Assembly: GCF_001666755.1 (NCBI RefSeq)
Contig: NZ_LZJC01000140.1
Span: 42,545 to 106,544, forward strand
Length of the DNA: 64,000 nucleotides
Direction: 5' to 3'
From: Mycobacterium sp. E1214
GTDB taxonomy: Bacteria > Actinomycetota > Actinomycetes > Mycobacteriales > Mycobacteriaceae
A model generated the notes under the pieces. That model was not told the origin of the DNA. It saw nothing but the letters and a program-made list of their open reading frames with translations, and searched no databases. Positions 34,628-43,159 of this stretch are shown piece after piece. Positions within the stretch are counted from its first letter, which is position 1; each line of letters begins with the position of its first letter. The position numbers and the translations under genes are program-made.

Positions 34628-35364
34628 ATGATCAGGCAACGAAACTACCCGAAGCCAGGCTGCGCGAGATCGCGGCGCGGGCGGCGGTCGAGCTCGAGGG
34701 CGCAAGCGCCACAGATATTTTGGCGTGGACCGACCGGACCTTCGGCGGCTTCAACGGCCCCCGCGGCTGGGCCACCTGCAACTATGTGGTGGCGTCCAGC
34801 ATGCAAGAGGCCGTGCTGATCGACCTGGCCGCCAAGGTCCGCCCGGGCGTGCCGGTCGTGTTCTTGGACACCGGATATCACTTCGCCGAGACCATCGGCA
34901 CCCGTGACGCGGTCGAATCCGTTTACGACATCCACGTGCTCAACGTCACCGCCGAGCAAAGCGTCGCCGAGCAGGACGCGCTGATGGGCAAGGACCTGTT
35001 CGCGCGTGACCCCGGGGCCTGCTGCCAGCTTCGCAAGGTCACCCCGCTGCGCAAGGCGCTGCGCGGCTATTCGGCGTGGGTCACGGGTTTGCGCCGCTCG
35101 GAGGCGCCGACGCGGGCCAACGCCCCGGTGGTCGGTTTCGACGAGGGGTTCAAGCTGGTGAAGATCAACCCCTTAGCCACCTGGACCGACGCGGACGTGC
35201 AGGACTACATCGACGACAACGGTGTGCTGGTGAATCCTCTGATCGAGGAGGGGTATTCATCGATCGGGTGCGCTCCGTGCACGGTGAAGCCGCTCGCGGG
35301 GGCCGATGCCCGCAGCGGCCGCTGGCAAGGCTTGGCGAAGACGGAGTGCGGGCTGCACGCCTGA
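34624..35364 (+). CDS. cysH: CysH adenylylsulfate (APS) reductase
   Basis: A 246-residue enzyme that reduces APS to sulfite. The two pairs of iron-sulfur Cys are visible: GACCQLRKVTPL near residue 133 and IGCAPCTVKPL near 215, which mark an APS rather than a PAPS reductase. The catalytic Cys is in the C-terminal ECGLHA. The P-loop-like region is ATCNYVVASSMQEAVLIDL. The ATG shares ATGA with the nirA stop, so the two successive pathway enzymes are translationally coupled. In M. tuberculosis che1 and ggtB follow; here the next gene is convergent cysA. Confidence 0.95.
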   Translation: MNDQATKLPEARLREIAARAAVELEGASATDILAWTDRTFGGFNGPRGWATCNYVVASSMQEAVLIDLAAKVRPGVPVVFLDTGYHFAETIGTRDAVESVYDIHVLNVTAEQSVAEQDALMGKDLFARDPGACCQLRKVTPLRKALRGYSAWVTGLRRSEAPTRANAPVVGFDEGFKLVKINPLATWTDADVQDYIDDNGVLVNPLIEEGYSSIGCAPCTVKPLAGADARSGRWQGLAKTECGLHA

Positions 35365-35422
35365 CACCGCGTCAGCGAGCGGCCAGCGCGCCGCACTCTT
35401 GGATGCGCGCGTTGTGTAATCA

Positions 35423-35440
35423 GCTAGCGCCGGCGCTAGC
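35423..35440. terminator. perfect palindrome between convergent cysH and cysA
   Basis: GCTAGCGCCGGCGCTAGC is an 18-bp perfect palindrome (7-bp stem, CCGG loop) in the 211 bp between the stops of cysH and cysA. It may act as a bidirectional terminator; a protein-binding site is an alternative. Confidence 0.45.
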
Positions 35441-35575
35441 GGAGTCTGGTCGGTGGGTCGAGCACCATAGCTCGCGGGCGAGTGAGGCCGGAACGCTGAA
35501 AATCTGTCATCCGCAGATGCGCCGCCAATTCCACGCCCGGCGAGGTGCTAAGACGGCAAGACCAAATACCTTGAG

Positions 35576-36676
35576 CTAGGCCGAGGTCAGCGTGCTCGTG
35601 TCGCGGCCGGCGCCGGAGGCGGAATCGGATCCGTTCACCGCGAGCGGCGGCACCCGCGTCGCCCGCACGAAGACGGTGTCGCCCTCCCGCAGGCTCAGCG
35701 CCTCAGCGTCGCCCCGGGTGATCTGGGCCGTGAACGACCCGCCGGTGGCGGCGCTGGTCAGTTCGACGCGCACCTCGAAGCCCAGCACCACGACGCGATC
35801 GACGACGGCGCGGGCGACGCCCGCGGACTCCCCCGTGCCGTCGGCCGCCGCGACGGCCATCTCCGGGGTGCGGCCCACACGGATGTCGTGCGGGCGCACC
35901 AGGTTGCCGTTCAGCGTGGAGACCGCCCCCAGGAACGACATGACGAACGCGTTGGCCGGGGCGTCGTACACCTCGGTCGGCGAGCCGACCTGCTCGATGC
36001 GGCCCTGGTTGAGCACCGCGATGCGGTCTGCGACATCGAGCGCCTCGGCCTGGTCGTGCGTCACCAGCACCGTCGTCACGTGCACCTCGTCGTGCAGCCG
36101 CCGCAGCCAGGCGCGCAAATCCTCGCGCACCTTGGCGTCCAGCGCGCCGAACGGCTCGTCGAGCAGCAACACCTCCGGGTCCACCGCCAGCGCGCGGGCC
36201 AGGGCCATCCGCTGGCGCTGCCCGCCGGACAGCTGGTTGGGGTAGCGGGTCTGAAAGCCGCTCAGGCCCACCACTTCCAGCAGGTTGTCGACCTTCTCTT
36301 CGATTTCGGCCTTCGGCCGCTTGCGAATCTTGAGCCCGTAGGCCACGTTGCCGCGGACCGTCAAGTGTTTGAACGCGGCGTAGTGCTGGAAGACGAACCC
36401 GATCCCGCGCCGCTGCGGCGGCACGCGGGTGACGTCGCGGTCGTTGATGGTGACGGTCCCGCTGTCGGGCTGGTCGAGGCCGGCGATGGTGCGCAGCAAC
36501 GTCGACTTGCCGGAGCCGCTGGGCCCCAGCAGGGCGGTCAGCGAACCGGTTGGCACGGCGAAGTCCACGTGATCGAGGGCGACGAAGTCGCCGTAACGCT
36601 TGTAGGCATCGCGCACGACGATCGCGTGGTCACCGCGGGCGTGCGGGCCGGCTTCGGTCATGAGGACGTCTTTCAT
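35576..36676 (-). CDS. cysA: CysA sulfate/thiosulfate ABC transporter ATPase
   Basis: A 366-residue ABC ATPase that powers sulfate import. Walker A GPSGSGKST near residue 51, Q-loop FVFQHYAAFKHL, signature LSGGQRQRMALARALA near 146, Walker B VLLLDEPFGALD near 172, H-loop LVTHDQAEALD, and a C-terminal TOBE-like domain from about 250. The start is uncertain: ATG 36676 (AGGTTGG just upstream) or ATG 36661 five codons later. It lies 7 bp after cysW. Last gene of the subI-cysT-cysW-cysA operon. Confidence 0.93.
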   Translation of the reverse strand: MKDVLMTEAGPHARGDHAIVVRDAYKRYGDFVALDHVDFAVPTGSLTALLGPSGSGKSTLLRTIAGLDQPDSGTVTINDRDVTRVPPQRRGIGFVFQHYAAFKHLTVRGNVAYGLKIRKRPKAEIEEKVDNLLEVVGLSGFQTRYPNQLSGGQRQRMALARALAVDPEVLLLDEPFGALDAKVREDLRAWLRRLHDEVHVTTVLVTHDQAEALDVADRIAVLNQGRIEQVGSPTEVYDAPANAFVMSFLGAVSTLNGNLVRPHDIRVGRTPEMAVAAADGTGESAGVARAVVDRVVVLGFEVRVELTSAATGGSFTAQITRGDAEALSLREGDTVFVRATRVPPLAVNGSDSASGAGRDTSTLTSA

Positions 36677-36683
36677 GTCCAAC

Positions 36684-37496
36684 CTATCGAGCCGCTCTGG
36701 CCCTGCGAATGTCAAGGATCACCTGGAAGACCAGCACCAACACGGCCACCCCCATCAACAGCGTCGACAGCGCATAGGCGCCGTACTCCGCCCCGCGGTT
36801 GTACCGGTCCGAGACCAGCAGTGTCAACGTCTGCGACTTCCCCGGCAGGTTCGACGACACGATGATCACCGCGCCGTACTCGCCCAGCGTACGGGCGATG
36901 GTCAGCACGATGCCGTAGGTCAGGCCCCACCGGATCGACGGCAGCGTGATCCGCCAGAAGGTCTGCCACCACCCCGACCCGAGCGTCGCGGCCGCCTCCT
37001 CCTGGTCGGTTCCCAACTCGTGCAGCACGGGCTCGACCTCGCGCACCACGAACGGCAGCGTGACGAAGATGCTGGCGAGGACGATGCCCGGCAGGCCGAA
37101 GATGATCTTGAGACCGAGGTCCTTCTCGACGAACCCCAGCGCGCCCGCCGATCCCCACAACACGATCAGCGCCACGCCCACGATGACGGGCGAGACCGCG
37201 AACGGCAGGTCGATCACCGCCTGCAGCACGCCCTTGCCGCGAAACCGGTTGCGCGCCAGCACCAAGGCGGTCGGGATGCCGAACACCACGTTCAGCGGCA
37301 CGACGATGGCGACCACCAGCAGGGTCAGGTTCAGCGCCGAGATCGCCGCCGGCGTGCTGACCCAGTCGACGAACTGGCCGAACCCGGGCCGAAACGTCCG
37401 CCACAGGATCAGCGACACCGGCACGACGAGCAACACGAACAGGTACGTCAACCCGACGGACCGGAGCAGGTATCGCACCCACGGCGAGGACGTCAC
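36684..37496 (-). CDS. cysW: CysW sulfate ABC transporter permease
   Basis: A 270-residue inner-membrane permease with about six transmembrane helices. The EAA loop that contacts CysA reads LGTDQEEAAATLGSGWWQTF. Helices include VGLTYLFVLLVVPVSLILW near the start and a final segment TLLMGVAVLVLVFQVIL. The GTG start shares GTGA with the cysT stop. Pairs with CysT to form the sulfate channel. Confidence 0.94.
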   Translation of the reverse strand: MTSSPWVRYLLRSVGLTYLFVLLVVPVSLILWRTFRPGFGQFVDWVSTPAAISALNLTLLVVAIVVPLNVVFGIPTALVLARNRFRGKGVLQAVIDLPFAVSPVIVGVALIVLWGSAGALGFVEKDLGLKIIFGLPGIVLASIFVTLPFVVREVEPVLHELGTDQEEAAATLGSGWWQTFWRITLPSIRWGLTYGIVLTIARTLGEYGAVIIVSSNLPGKSQTLTLLVSDRYNRGAEYGAYALSTLLMGVAVLVLVFQVILDIRRARAAR

Positions 37497-38374
37497 GCGG
37501 CCAACTCCTCACGCTTGGCGGCGCGCCCGCCCACCACCCGCAGCGCGAACAACACGACAAACGAAATGGACAGCAGCACAATCGAAATGGCGGCAGCGCC
37601 GGTGCGGTCGTCGTTCTCGATCAGGGTGCGGATCCACTGCGAGGACACCTCGGTTTTGCCGGGCACCGCTCCGCCGATCAGCACCACAGAGCCGAACTCG
37701 CCGATCGCGCGGGAAAACGCCAGGCCCGCACCGGACAACAGCGCGGGCGTCAGCGACGGCAGCACGATCGAGGTGAAGATCTTGGGGCCGCTGGCGCCCA
37801 GCGACGCCGCGGCTTCCTCTGTCTCCCGGTCGATCTCGAGCAACACCGGCTGCACCGCGCGCACCACGAACGGCAGCGTCACGAAGGCCAGTGCCACCGC
37901 CACGCCCCACGCGGTGTGCTGCAGATGCAGCCCCACGGGACTGTTGTTGCCGTACAGCGCCAGCATCACCAGGCTGGCGACGATGGTGGGCAGCGCGAAC
38001 GGCAGGTCGATGATGGCGTCGACCAACCGCTTGCCGAAGAAGTCGTCGCGCACCAAGATCCACGCGATCAGCAGGCCGAAGACCAGGTTGACCAGGGTGA
38101 CCCCGGCCGAGATGGTCAGCGTCACCCGCAACGACTCCAGCGCCGCGTTGGACGTCACCGCGAGCCAGAAGGCGTGCGCGCCGCCGGCGGCCGACTGCCA
38201 GGCGATGGCGGTGAGCGGCAGCAGCACGATGACCGATAGCCACAGCGTCGCCACGCCCACCCGCAGCGAGGTGGTGCCGGAGCGGCGCCGGGCCGCCGGC
38301 CGGCCGCCGGCGCCGGTGGGCACGCCGAGGCCGGGCCGCACCGCCTGCGGATCGGGTGTGACCGCGGCCGTCAT
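37493..38374 (-). CDS. cysT: CysT sulfate ABC transporter permease
   Basis: A 293-residue permease with a short Pro/Gly-rich N-terminal tail and about six helices, the first being VGVATLWLSVIVLLPLTAIA. The EAA loop is IDRETEEAAASLGASGPKIF, and GEFGSVVLIGG is a conserved CysT block. The ATG at 38374 overlaps the subI stop by 4 nt; longer in-frame readings that enter subI are rejected. Partner of CysW and CysA in sulfate uptake. Confidence 0.94.
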   Translation of the reverse strand: MTAAVTPDPQAVRPGLGVPTGAGGRPAARRRSGTTSLRVGVATLWLSVIVLLPLTAIAWQSAAGGAHAFWLAVTSNAALESLRVTLTISAGVTLVNLVFGLLIAWILVRDDFFGKRLVDAIIDLPFALPTIVASLVMLALYGNNSPVGLHLQHTAWGVAVALAFVTLPFVVRAVQPVLLEIDRETEEAAASLGASGPKIFTSIVLPSLTPALLSGAGLAFSRAIGEFGSVVLIGGAVPGKTEVSSQWIRTLIENDDRTGAAAISIVLLSISFVVLFALRVVGGRAAKREELAA

Positions 38375-39408
38375 CCGGTGGCCTTCGTGTAGATCTTGGT
38401 GATGCTGCCGTTGGTCTTGTCGAACAGCTGCGGGTCGACAGTCGCCCAGCCGCCGAGGTCGGCGATGGTCCACAACTTGGCGGGCGCCGGGTATTGGGCG
38501 CGGAAGTCGGCGGCGACCGACGGATCCACCGGCCGGAAACCCGCCTGCGCCCACACCCGCTGCGCCGCGGCGGTGTACTGGAAATTCTTGAACGCGACGG
38601 CCGCGTCCAGGTGCGGGCTGGTGGTCACCACCGCCACCGGATTTTCGATCTTGAACGTCTGCGCCGGGTTCACATGTTCGACCGCCTTGCCCGCCCGCTC
38701 GGTCGCGATGGCCTCGTTCTCGTAGCTGATCAACACGTCCCCGCTGCCCTGGACGAATACGTCGGTGGCTTCCCGCCCGGAGCCGGGACGCAGCTTGATG
38801 TGCTCGCGCACCAGCTTGCCGATGAAGTCGACGCCGGCCTGACTGTTGGCGCCGCCCTCGCTCTTCACGGCGTACGGCGCCAGCAGGTTCCACTTCGCCG
38901 AGCCGGAACTCAGCGGGCTCGGCGTGATGACCTCCACGCCCGGACGCAGCAGGTCGTCCCAGTCCTTGATGTTCTTCGGGTTGCCCTTGCGGACCACCAA
39001 GCTCACCACCGATCCGAACGGAATTCCCTTGGTGGCGTCGGCATTCCAATCCTTGGAGATCTTGCCGGCCTTGACCAGGCGCGCGATGTCGGGTTCGACC
39101 GAGAAGTTTACGACGTCGGCGGGTTTGCCGTCCTGGACGCCGCGCGACTGGTCGCCGGAGGCGCCGTAGGACGTGACCACCTGGATGCCCCGGCCCTCGT
39201 CGGAGGCGTTGAACGCCGGGATCACCTTGCTCCACCCGGGTTCCGGGACCGAATAGGCGACCAGGGTGATGCTCGCGCGCGCATTCGTCGGGCCGCCGCC
39301 GCCCACGACGTCGCTGGCGCCACCGTGGCAGGCAGCGACGACGCCGACGATCAGGGCGAGCGCGACGACGGCCCGCCAGCGCTGGGCGCTGCCGGAGTCG
39401 TTGAGCAT
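38371..39408 (-). CDS. subI: SubI sulfate-binding lipoprotein
   Basis: A 345-residue periplasmic-type binding protein anchored as a lipoprotein: a hydrophobic signal with lipobox VVAAC (Cys near residue 27). The mature part shows the sulfate-binding family blocks VAYSVPEPGWSKVIPAF, VVTSYGASGDQSRGV, VITPSPLSSGSAKWNLLAPY and VLISYENEAI. First gene of the sulfate import operon. The ATG at 39408 is chosen because it gives a proper lipoprotein signal; a longer in-frame reading upstream has no such signal. The gene follows the cysteine-rich leader ORF at 39527-39583 by 118 bp. Confidence 0.94.
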   Translation of the reverse strand: MLNDSGSAQRWRAVVALALIVGVVAACHGGASDVVGGGGPTNARASITLVAYSVPEPGWSKVIPAFNASDEGRGIQVVTSYGASGDQSRGVQDGKPADVVNFSVEPDIARLVKAGKISKDWNADATKGIPFGSVVSLVVRKGNPKNIKDWDDLLRPGVEVITPSPLSSGSAKWNLLAPYAVKSEGGANSQAGVDFIGKLVREHIKLRPGSGREATDVFVQGSGDVLISYENEAIATERAGKAVEHVNPAQTFKIENPVAVVTTSPHLDAAVAFKNFQYTAAAQRVWAQAGFRPVDPSVAADFRAQYPAPAKLWTIADLGGWATVDPQLFDKTNGSITKIYTKATG

Positions 39409-39526
39409 GTGGGGCCTTCCGACGCTGGATTGAAAGGGATGCGGCTCCCATCGCTGCGGCGGCAAGGCATCGGGCATGGCCGGCGAACTCACCGACTCCA
39501 CACCTGGCCGCGCGCGGGCCGGGGAG

Positions 39527-39583
39527 TCAGCGACAACAGTGCACGAGCAGACGGCAAGCCGATGAGCCGGACGCCCTGTGCAT
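39527..39583 (-). CDS. cysteine-rich leaderless leader peptide upstream of subI (Ms4533A-type)
   Basis: An 18-residue ORF, MHRASGSSACRLLVHCCR, starting at ATG 39583 and ending 118 bp before subI. Three Cys, two adjacent and next to the stop, fit the polycysteine attenuator ORFs that precede sulfate-transport genes in mycobacteria. A clean -10 element lies exactly six bases upstream, so the mRNA should start at the A of the ATG (leaderless). Cysteine shortage would stall ribosomes at the Cys codons and raise subI-cysTWA expression. Confidence 0.78.
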   Translation of the reverse strand: MHRASGSSACRLLVHCCR

Positions 39584-39589
39584 GCGCGA

Positions 39590-39595
39590 AGCCTA
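39590..39595 (-). promoter_or_regulatory. -10 element of the subI-cysTWA leader transcript
   Basis: TAGGCT on the minus strand fits TAnnnT and is followed by six bases (TCGCGC) and then the ATG of the cysteine leader ORF, the spacing expected for a leaderless transcript. Confidence 0.6.
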
Positions 39596-39632
39596 ACAGC
39601 TATGTAACCGCGCCACCGAGCGGGCGAAGCCG

Positions 39633-39710
39633 TCAGTGGGTGGCCCACCACGTGACGAGCACCAACACCACGAGCGCGACGAGCACCAACGTCACGTGTG
39701 ACCGGGGCAT
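39633..39710 (-). CDS. possible 25-residue membrane peptide
   Basis: An ORF starting at ATG 39710, four bases after the stop of the 64-residue membrane protein gene, encodes MPRSHVTLVLVALVVLVLV followed by TWWATH: almost entirely one transmembrane helix. The tight spacing suggests translational coupling. I do not recognise a family. It may be spurious, but long Val/Leu runs flanked by charged and Trp residues are unusual for chance reading of GC-rich DNA. Confidence 0.4.
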   Translation of the reverse strand: MPRSHVTLVLVALVVLVLVTWWATH

Positions 39711-39714
39711 CGCG

Positions 39715-39909
39715 TTAACCGGGTGTCACGTCGGCGTGGCGGGCCCGGCGCATCGCCCTGATGCCCCGGCCGAGCAGGCCGTCGAGGGCCGCGGCCGTGA
39801 GGTAGGCCACGAACAGCACCACGGGCATCACCACCATGGCCTGCAGCACGAACGCGAGCCCGGAAAGCCACAGTTCGTTGCCGTCCCACCAATTCAGGAA
39901 GGCGTTCAT
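39715..39909 (-). CDS. small conserved membrane protein (Rv2401A-like)
   Basis: A 64-residue protein, MNAFLNWWDGNELWLSGLAF, with one or two hydrophobic segments (VLQAMVVMPVVLFVAYLTAA) and a basic cytosolic tail (GIRAMRRARHADVTPG). It resembles M. tuberculosis Rv2401A, a possible conserved membrane protein at the same position. Divergent from the GH15 gene. Function unknown. Confidence 0.75.
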   Translation of the reverse strand: MNAFLNWWDGNELWLSGLAFVLQAMVVMPVVLFVAYLTAAALDGLLGRGIRAMRRARHADVTPG

Positions 39910-40082
39910 CGGGGTTCACACTAGGCGCCCTCGCTGTGGAAAACCAACGTGCCGAGGCCCGCGGCGCCCCAACCCGCTCGAAAAGGGCTTTCGTTGCCGG
40001 TGCACGCGGCGGCACCCGCCCCGGGCACCGCCGCGTGGCGCAATGCATGGACGCCGGCCCGCTCAGCAGTGAAAATGTCCTG

Positions 40083-42119
40083 ATGGTTCTGCACGCTCAG
40101 CCCGACGACCCCGCCGACACCCTCCCCGAGGAGGCGTTCGAAGCGGCGTCGGCCCCCCCGCTGTCCTCCCCGGTGGCCGTCACCGCGCCCGGCCCTCTGG
40201 CCCCCAGCGCCGGACTGCGGAATCCCTTTCCCCCGATCGCCGACTACTCGTTTCTGTCCGACTGGGAGAACACCTGCCTGATCTCGCCGGCCGGATCGGT
40301 GGAGTGGCTGTGCGTGCCGCGGCCGGATTCCCCCAGCGTGTTCGGCTCGATCCTGGACCGCAGCGCCGGCCACTTCCGACTGGGCCCGTACGGCGTCTCG
40401 GTGCCCTCGGCCCGCCGCTACCTGCCCGGCAGCCTGATCATGGAGACCACCTGGCAGACCCATACCGGCTGGTTGATCGTGCGCGACGCGCTGGTGATGG
40501 GGCCGTGGCACGACATCGAGCGCCGCTCCCGCACGCATCGCCGCACGCCGATGGACTGGGACGCCGAACACATCCTGCTGCGCACGGTGCGCTGCGTCAG
40601 CGGCACCGTCGAGCTGATGATGAGCTGCGAGCCGGCGTTCGACTACCACCGCGTCGGCACCACCTGGGAGTACTCGGCCAACGCCTACAACGAGGCCATC
40701 GCCCGCGCCACCAAGCATCCCGACGCGCACCCGACGATGCGGCTGACCACCAACCTCAACATCGGCCTGGAGGGCCGGGAGGCGCGGGCGCGCACCCGAA
40801 TGAAGGAGGGCGACGACGTCTTCGTCGCCCTCTCCTGGACCAAGCATCCGGCGCCCCAGACCTATCAAGAGGCCGCCGACAAGATGTGGCAGACCACCGA
40901 GTGCTGGCGGCAGTGGATCAACATCGGCAATTTCCCGGATCACCCGTGGCGGGCCTACCTGCAGCGCAGCGCGTTGACGCTCAAGGGCCTGACCTATTCG
41001 CCCACCGGCGCGCTGCTGGCGGCCAGCACCACGTCGCTGCCGGAAACGCCTCAGGGTGAACGCAATTGGGACTACCGCTACGCCTGGGTGCGCGACTCCA
41101 CGTTCGCGCTGTGGGGCCTCTACACGCTGGGGCTGGACCGCGAGGCCGACGACTTCTTCGCCTTCATCGCCGACGTGTCCGGCGCCAACAGCAACGAGCG
41201 CCACCCGCTTCAGGTGATGTACGGCGTGGGTGGCGAGCGCAGCCTGGTCGAAGAGGAGCTCAACCACCTTTCCGGCTACGACCACGCCCGGCCGGTGCGG
41301 ATCGGCAACGGCGCGTACGACCAGGTGCAGCACGACATCTGGGGCTCGATCCTGGACTCCTTCTATTTGCACGCCAAGTCGCGCGAGCAGGTGCCCGAGA
41401 CGTTGTGGCCGGTGCTGAAGAAACAGGTCGAGGAGGCCATCAAGCACTGGCGCGAACCGGACCGCGGCATCTGGGAGGTCCGCGGCGAACCGCAGCACTT
41501 CACGTCGTCGAAGGTGATGTGCTGGGTGGCGCTGGACCGCGGGGCCAAGCTGGCCGAGCGGCAGGGCGAGAAGAGCTACGCGCAGCAGTGGCGCGACATT
41601 GCCGAGGAGATCAAGGACGACATCCTGCGTCACGGCGCGGACTCGCGCGGCGTGTTCACCCAGCGCTACGGCAGCGACGCGCTCGACGCCTCGCTACTGC
41701 TCGTGGTGCTCACCAGGTTCCTGCCGCCGGACGACCCGCGGGTGCGCAACACCGTGCTGGCGATCGCCGACGAGCTCACGCAGGAGGGCCTGGTGCTGCG
41801 CTACCGGGTCGAGGAGACCGACGACGGGCTGTCCGGCGAGGAGGGCACCTTCACCATCTGTTCGTTCTGGCTGGTCTCGGCACTGGTGGAGATCGGCGAG
41901 GTCGGGCGGGCCAAGCGGCTGTGCGAGCGGCTGTTGTCCTATGCCAGCCCGCTGCACCTGTACGCCGAGGAGATCGAACCGCGCACGGGACGGCAGTTGG
42001 GCAACTTCCCGCAGGCGTTCACCCACCTGGCGTTGATCAACGCCGTCGTGCACGTGATCCGCGCCGAGGAGGAGGCCGACGGCTCGGGCGCGTTCCAGCC
42101 CGCCAACGCGCCGGTGTGA
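40083..42119 (+). CDS. GH15-family glycoside hydrolase, probable trehalase (Rv2402-like)
   Basis: A 678-residue cytosolic enzyme. The N-terminal beta domain starts FPPIADYSFLSDWENTCLIS, and the (alpha/alpha)6 barrel contains the GH15 block NWDYRYAWVRDSTFALWGL near residue 328 and HWREPDRGIWEVRGEPQHFT, with candidate catalytic Glu residues in GIWEVRG and the later GEEGTFTICSFW. Mycobacterial members of this group (Rv2402 and its M. smegmatis ortholog) have been reported as trehalases. The start is uncertain: ATG 40083 (MVLHAQPDD) fits the family best, but in-frame ATG codons at 39936 and about 40047 exist. Confidence 0.85.
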   Translation: MVLHAQPDDPADTLPEEAFEAASAPPLSSPVAVTAPGPLAPSAGLRNPFPPIADYSFLSDWENTCLISPAGSVEWLCVPRPDSPSVFGSILDRSAGHFRLGPYGVSVPSARRYLPGSLIMETTWQTHTGWLIVRDALVMGPWHDIERRSRTHRRTPMDWDAEHILLRTVRCVSGTVELMMSCEPAFDYHRVGTTWEYSANAYNEAIARATKHPDAHPTMRLTTNLNIGLEGREARARTRMKEGDDVFVALSWTKHPAPQTYQEAADKMWQTTECWRQWINIGNFPDHPWRAYLQRSALTLKGLTYSPTGALLAASTTSLPETPQGERNWDYRYAWVRDSTFALWGLYTLGLDREADDFFAFIADVSGANSNERHPLQVMYGVGGERSLVEEELNHLSGYDHARPVRIGNGAYDQVQHDIWGSILDSFYLHAKSREQVPETLWPVLKKQVEEAIKHWREPDRGIWEVRGEPQHFTSSKVMCWVALDRGAKLAERQGEKSYAQQWRDIAEEIKDDILRHGADSRGVFTQRYGSDALDASLLLVVLTRFLPPDDPRVRNTVLAIADELTQEGLVLRYRVEETDDGLSGEEGTFTICSFWLVSALVEIGEVGRAKRLCERLLSYASPLHLYAEEIEPRTGRQLGNFPQAFTHLALINAVVHVIRAEEEADGSGAFQPANAPV

Positions 42120-42125
42120 CGAGCG

Positions 42126-42890
42126 TCAGCTTAAAGCGCTGACCTTATCCCGCATCACCTGGGCGATGTCGAGGGCGCTGCCGTTGATGTCGCTGGTCAC
42201 GTCCGGTGACTGCGGCTCCCGCGCGAAGTCGACCTCCACTTCGATGAGGCAGTTGCCGCGGACTCCGATGGCGCGCGCCGCCGGGATCGCGGGAGCGTTC
42301 GGCAGCGGCACGTTGAGCTCCATCGAAAGAGCGGCGCTGGCAACAGAACTGGTGACCTGCACGTTGCTCACGCGCACCCGGAGCCCGAAGCCGCGGCCAC
42401 CGGCCGGCAGCGTCTCGCCTTCGCAGGCCTGCCACTGCCGGGAAAACGTGGTGAACAACGCGTTGGCGTCGGCGGACGTGGGCAGGCTGACCACGCCTTC
42501 CTTGACCCTGGTCACCGTCGCCGACTCCGTTGTGGGACGCCACGTTTCGAGCGCGACGTTGCGCACCGAACCGGGGCGGTAGGCGCTCTGCTGCAGCATC
42601 ACCGCCACACCGAAGCAGTCCGGGACCTGGCCCGACGGTGCGCCCTGCAACAGCTCCGGCCCTCCGAAGCTGGGCGGGAAAAGCGGGTCGATGTCTAACG
42701 GCTGCTTGACGATTCGGGACAGGGCGCTCTGGCCGAGCAGCACTCTTTTGATCGTGTGCCCGGTGAGCCAGCGCGGCACCGCGTCCGGCGCTGGGCGGGC
42801 CACGCCCCCGACCGTCGCCGAGCAGCCCGTCGCCAGCGCGGCGACGGCCGCCACCATCGCCGCGCGCCGGGACCAATCCATCCGAGTCAT
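42126..42890 (-). CDS. LppR-like lipoprotein with PknH-type sensor domain, paralog 1
   Basis: A 254-residue lipoprotein: MTRMDWSRRAAMVAAVAALA followed by lipobox ATGC. The exported domain matches the PknH C-terminal/sensor family: paired Cys (DCFGVAVMLQQSAY and QWQACEGE; a third in NCLIEVEV), EGVVSLPTSADANALFTTFS and a closing ALDIAQVMRDKV. Closest in length to M. tuberculosis LppR (Rv2403c). Such domains are thought to bind an extracellular ligand. Third of three tandem paralogs. Confidence 0.82.
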   Translation of the reverse strand: MTRMDWSRRAAMVAAVAALATGCSATVGGVARPAPDAVPRWLTGHTIKRVLLGQSALSRIVKQPLDIDPLFPPSFGGPELLQGAPSGQVPDCFGVAVMLQQSAYRPGSVRNVALETWRPTTESATVTRVKEGVVSLPTSADANALFTTFSRQWQACEGETLPAGGRGFGLRVRVSNVQVTSSVASAALSMELNVPLPNAPAIPAARAIGVRGNCLIEVEVDFAREPQSPDVTSDINGSALDIAQVMRDKVSALS

Positions 42891-43159
42891 CACACTTCTC
42901 GCCCTTGTCTTCCGCGGCGCCTGTCCGACGCCGGGATCACGAGGCAGTCTAGGGTGACTACCACGACGGCCGTCGTCGGCCACGCACAACACAGCGCCTC
43001 GTCAGCGATGTTTCAGCTGCCGGTCAGCTGCGCGCCAGCCCAGCGCGCTGACTCTGGTCGTCGGGTCCGCGATCCGACAGCGCTGGTGTGGGATCGCCCT
43101 TCGTCGAAGGATTCGGTTGCTGTACAGCGCAACTGCGCCCCCACCGCGATCATTCCCGC

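Noticed and set aside
36660..38402. 580-residue plus-strand ORF opposite cysW/cysT
   Set aside because: Low-complexity antisense reading of two unmistakable permease genes.
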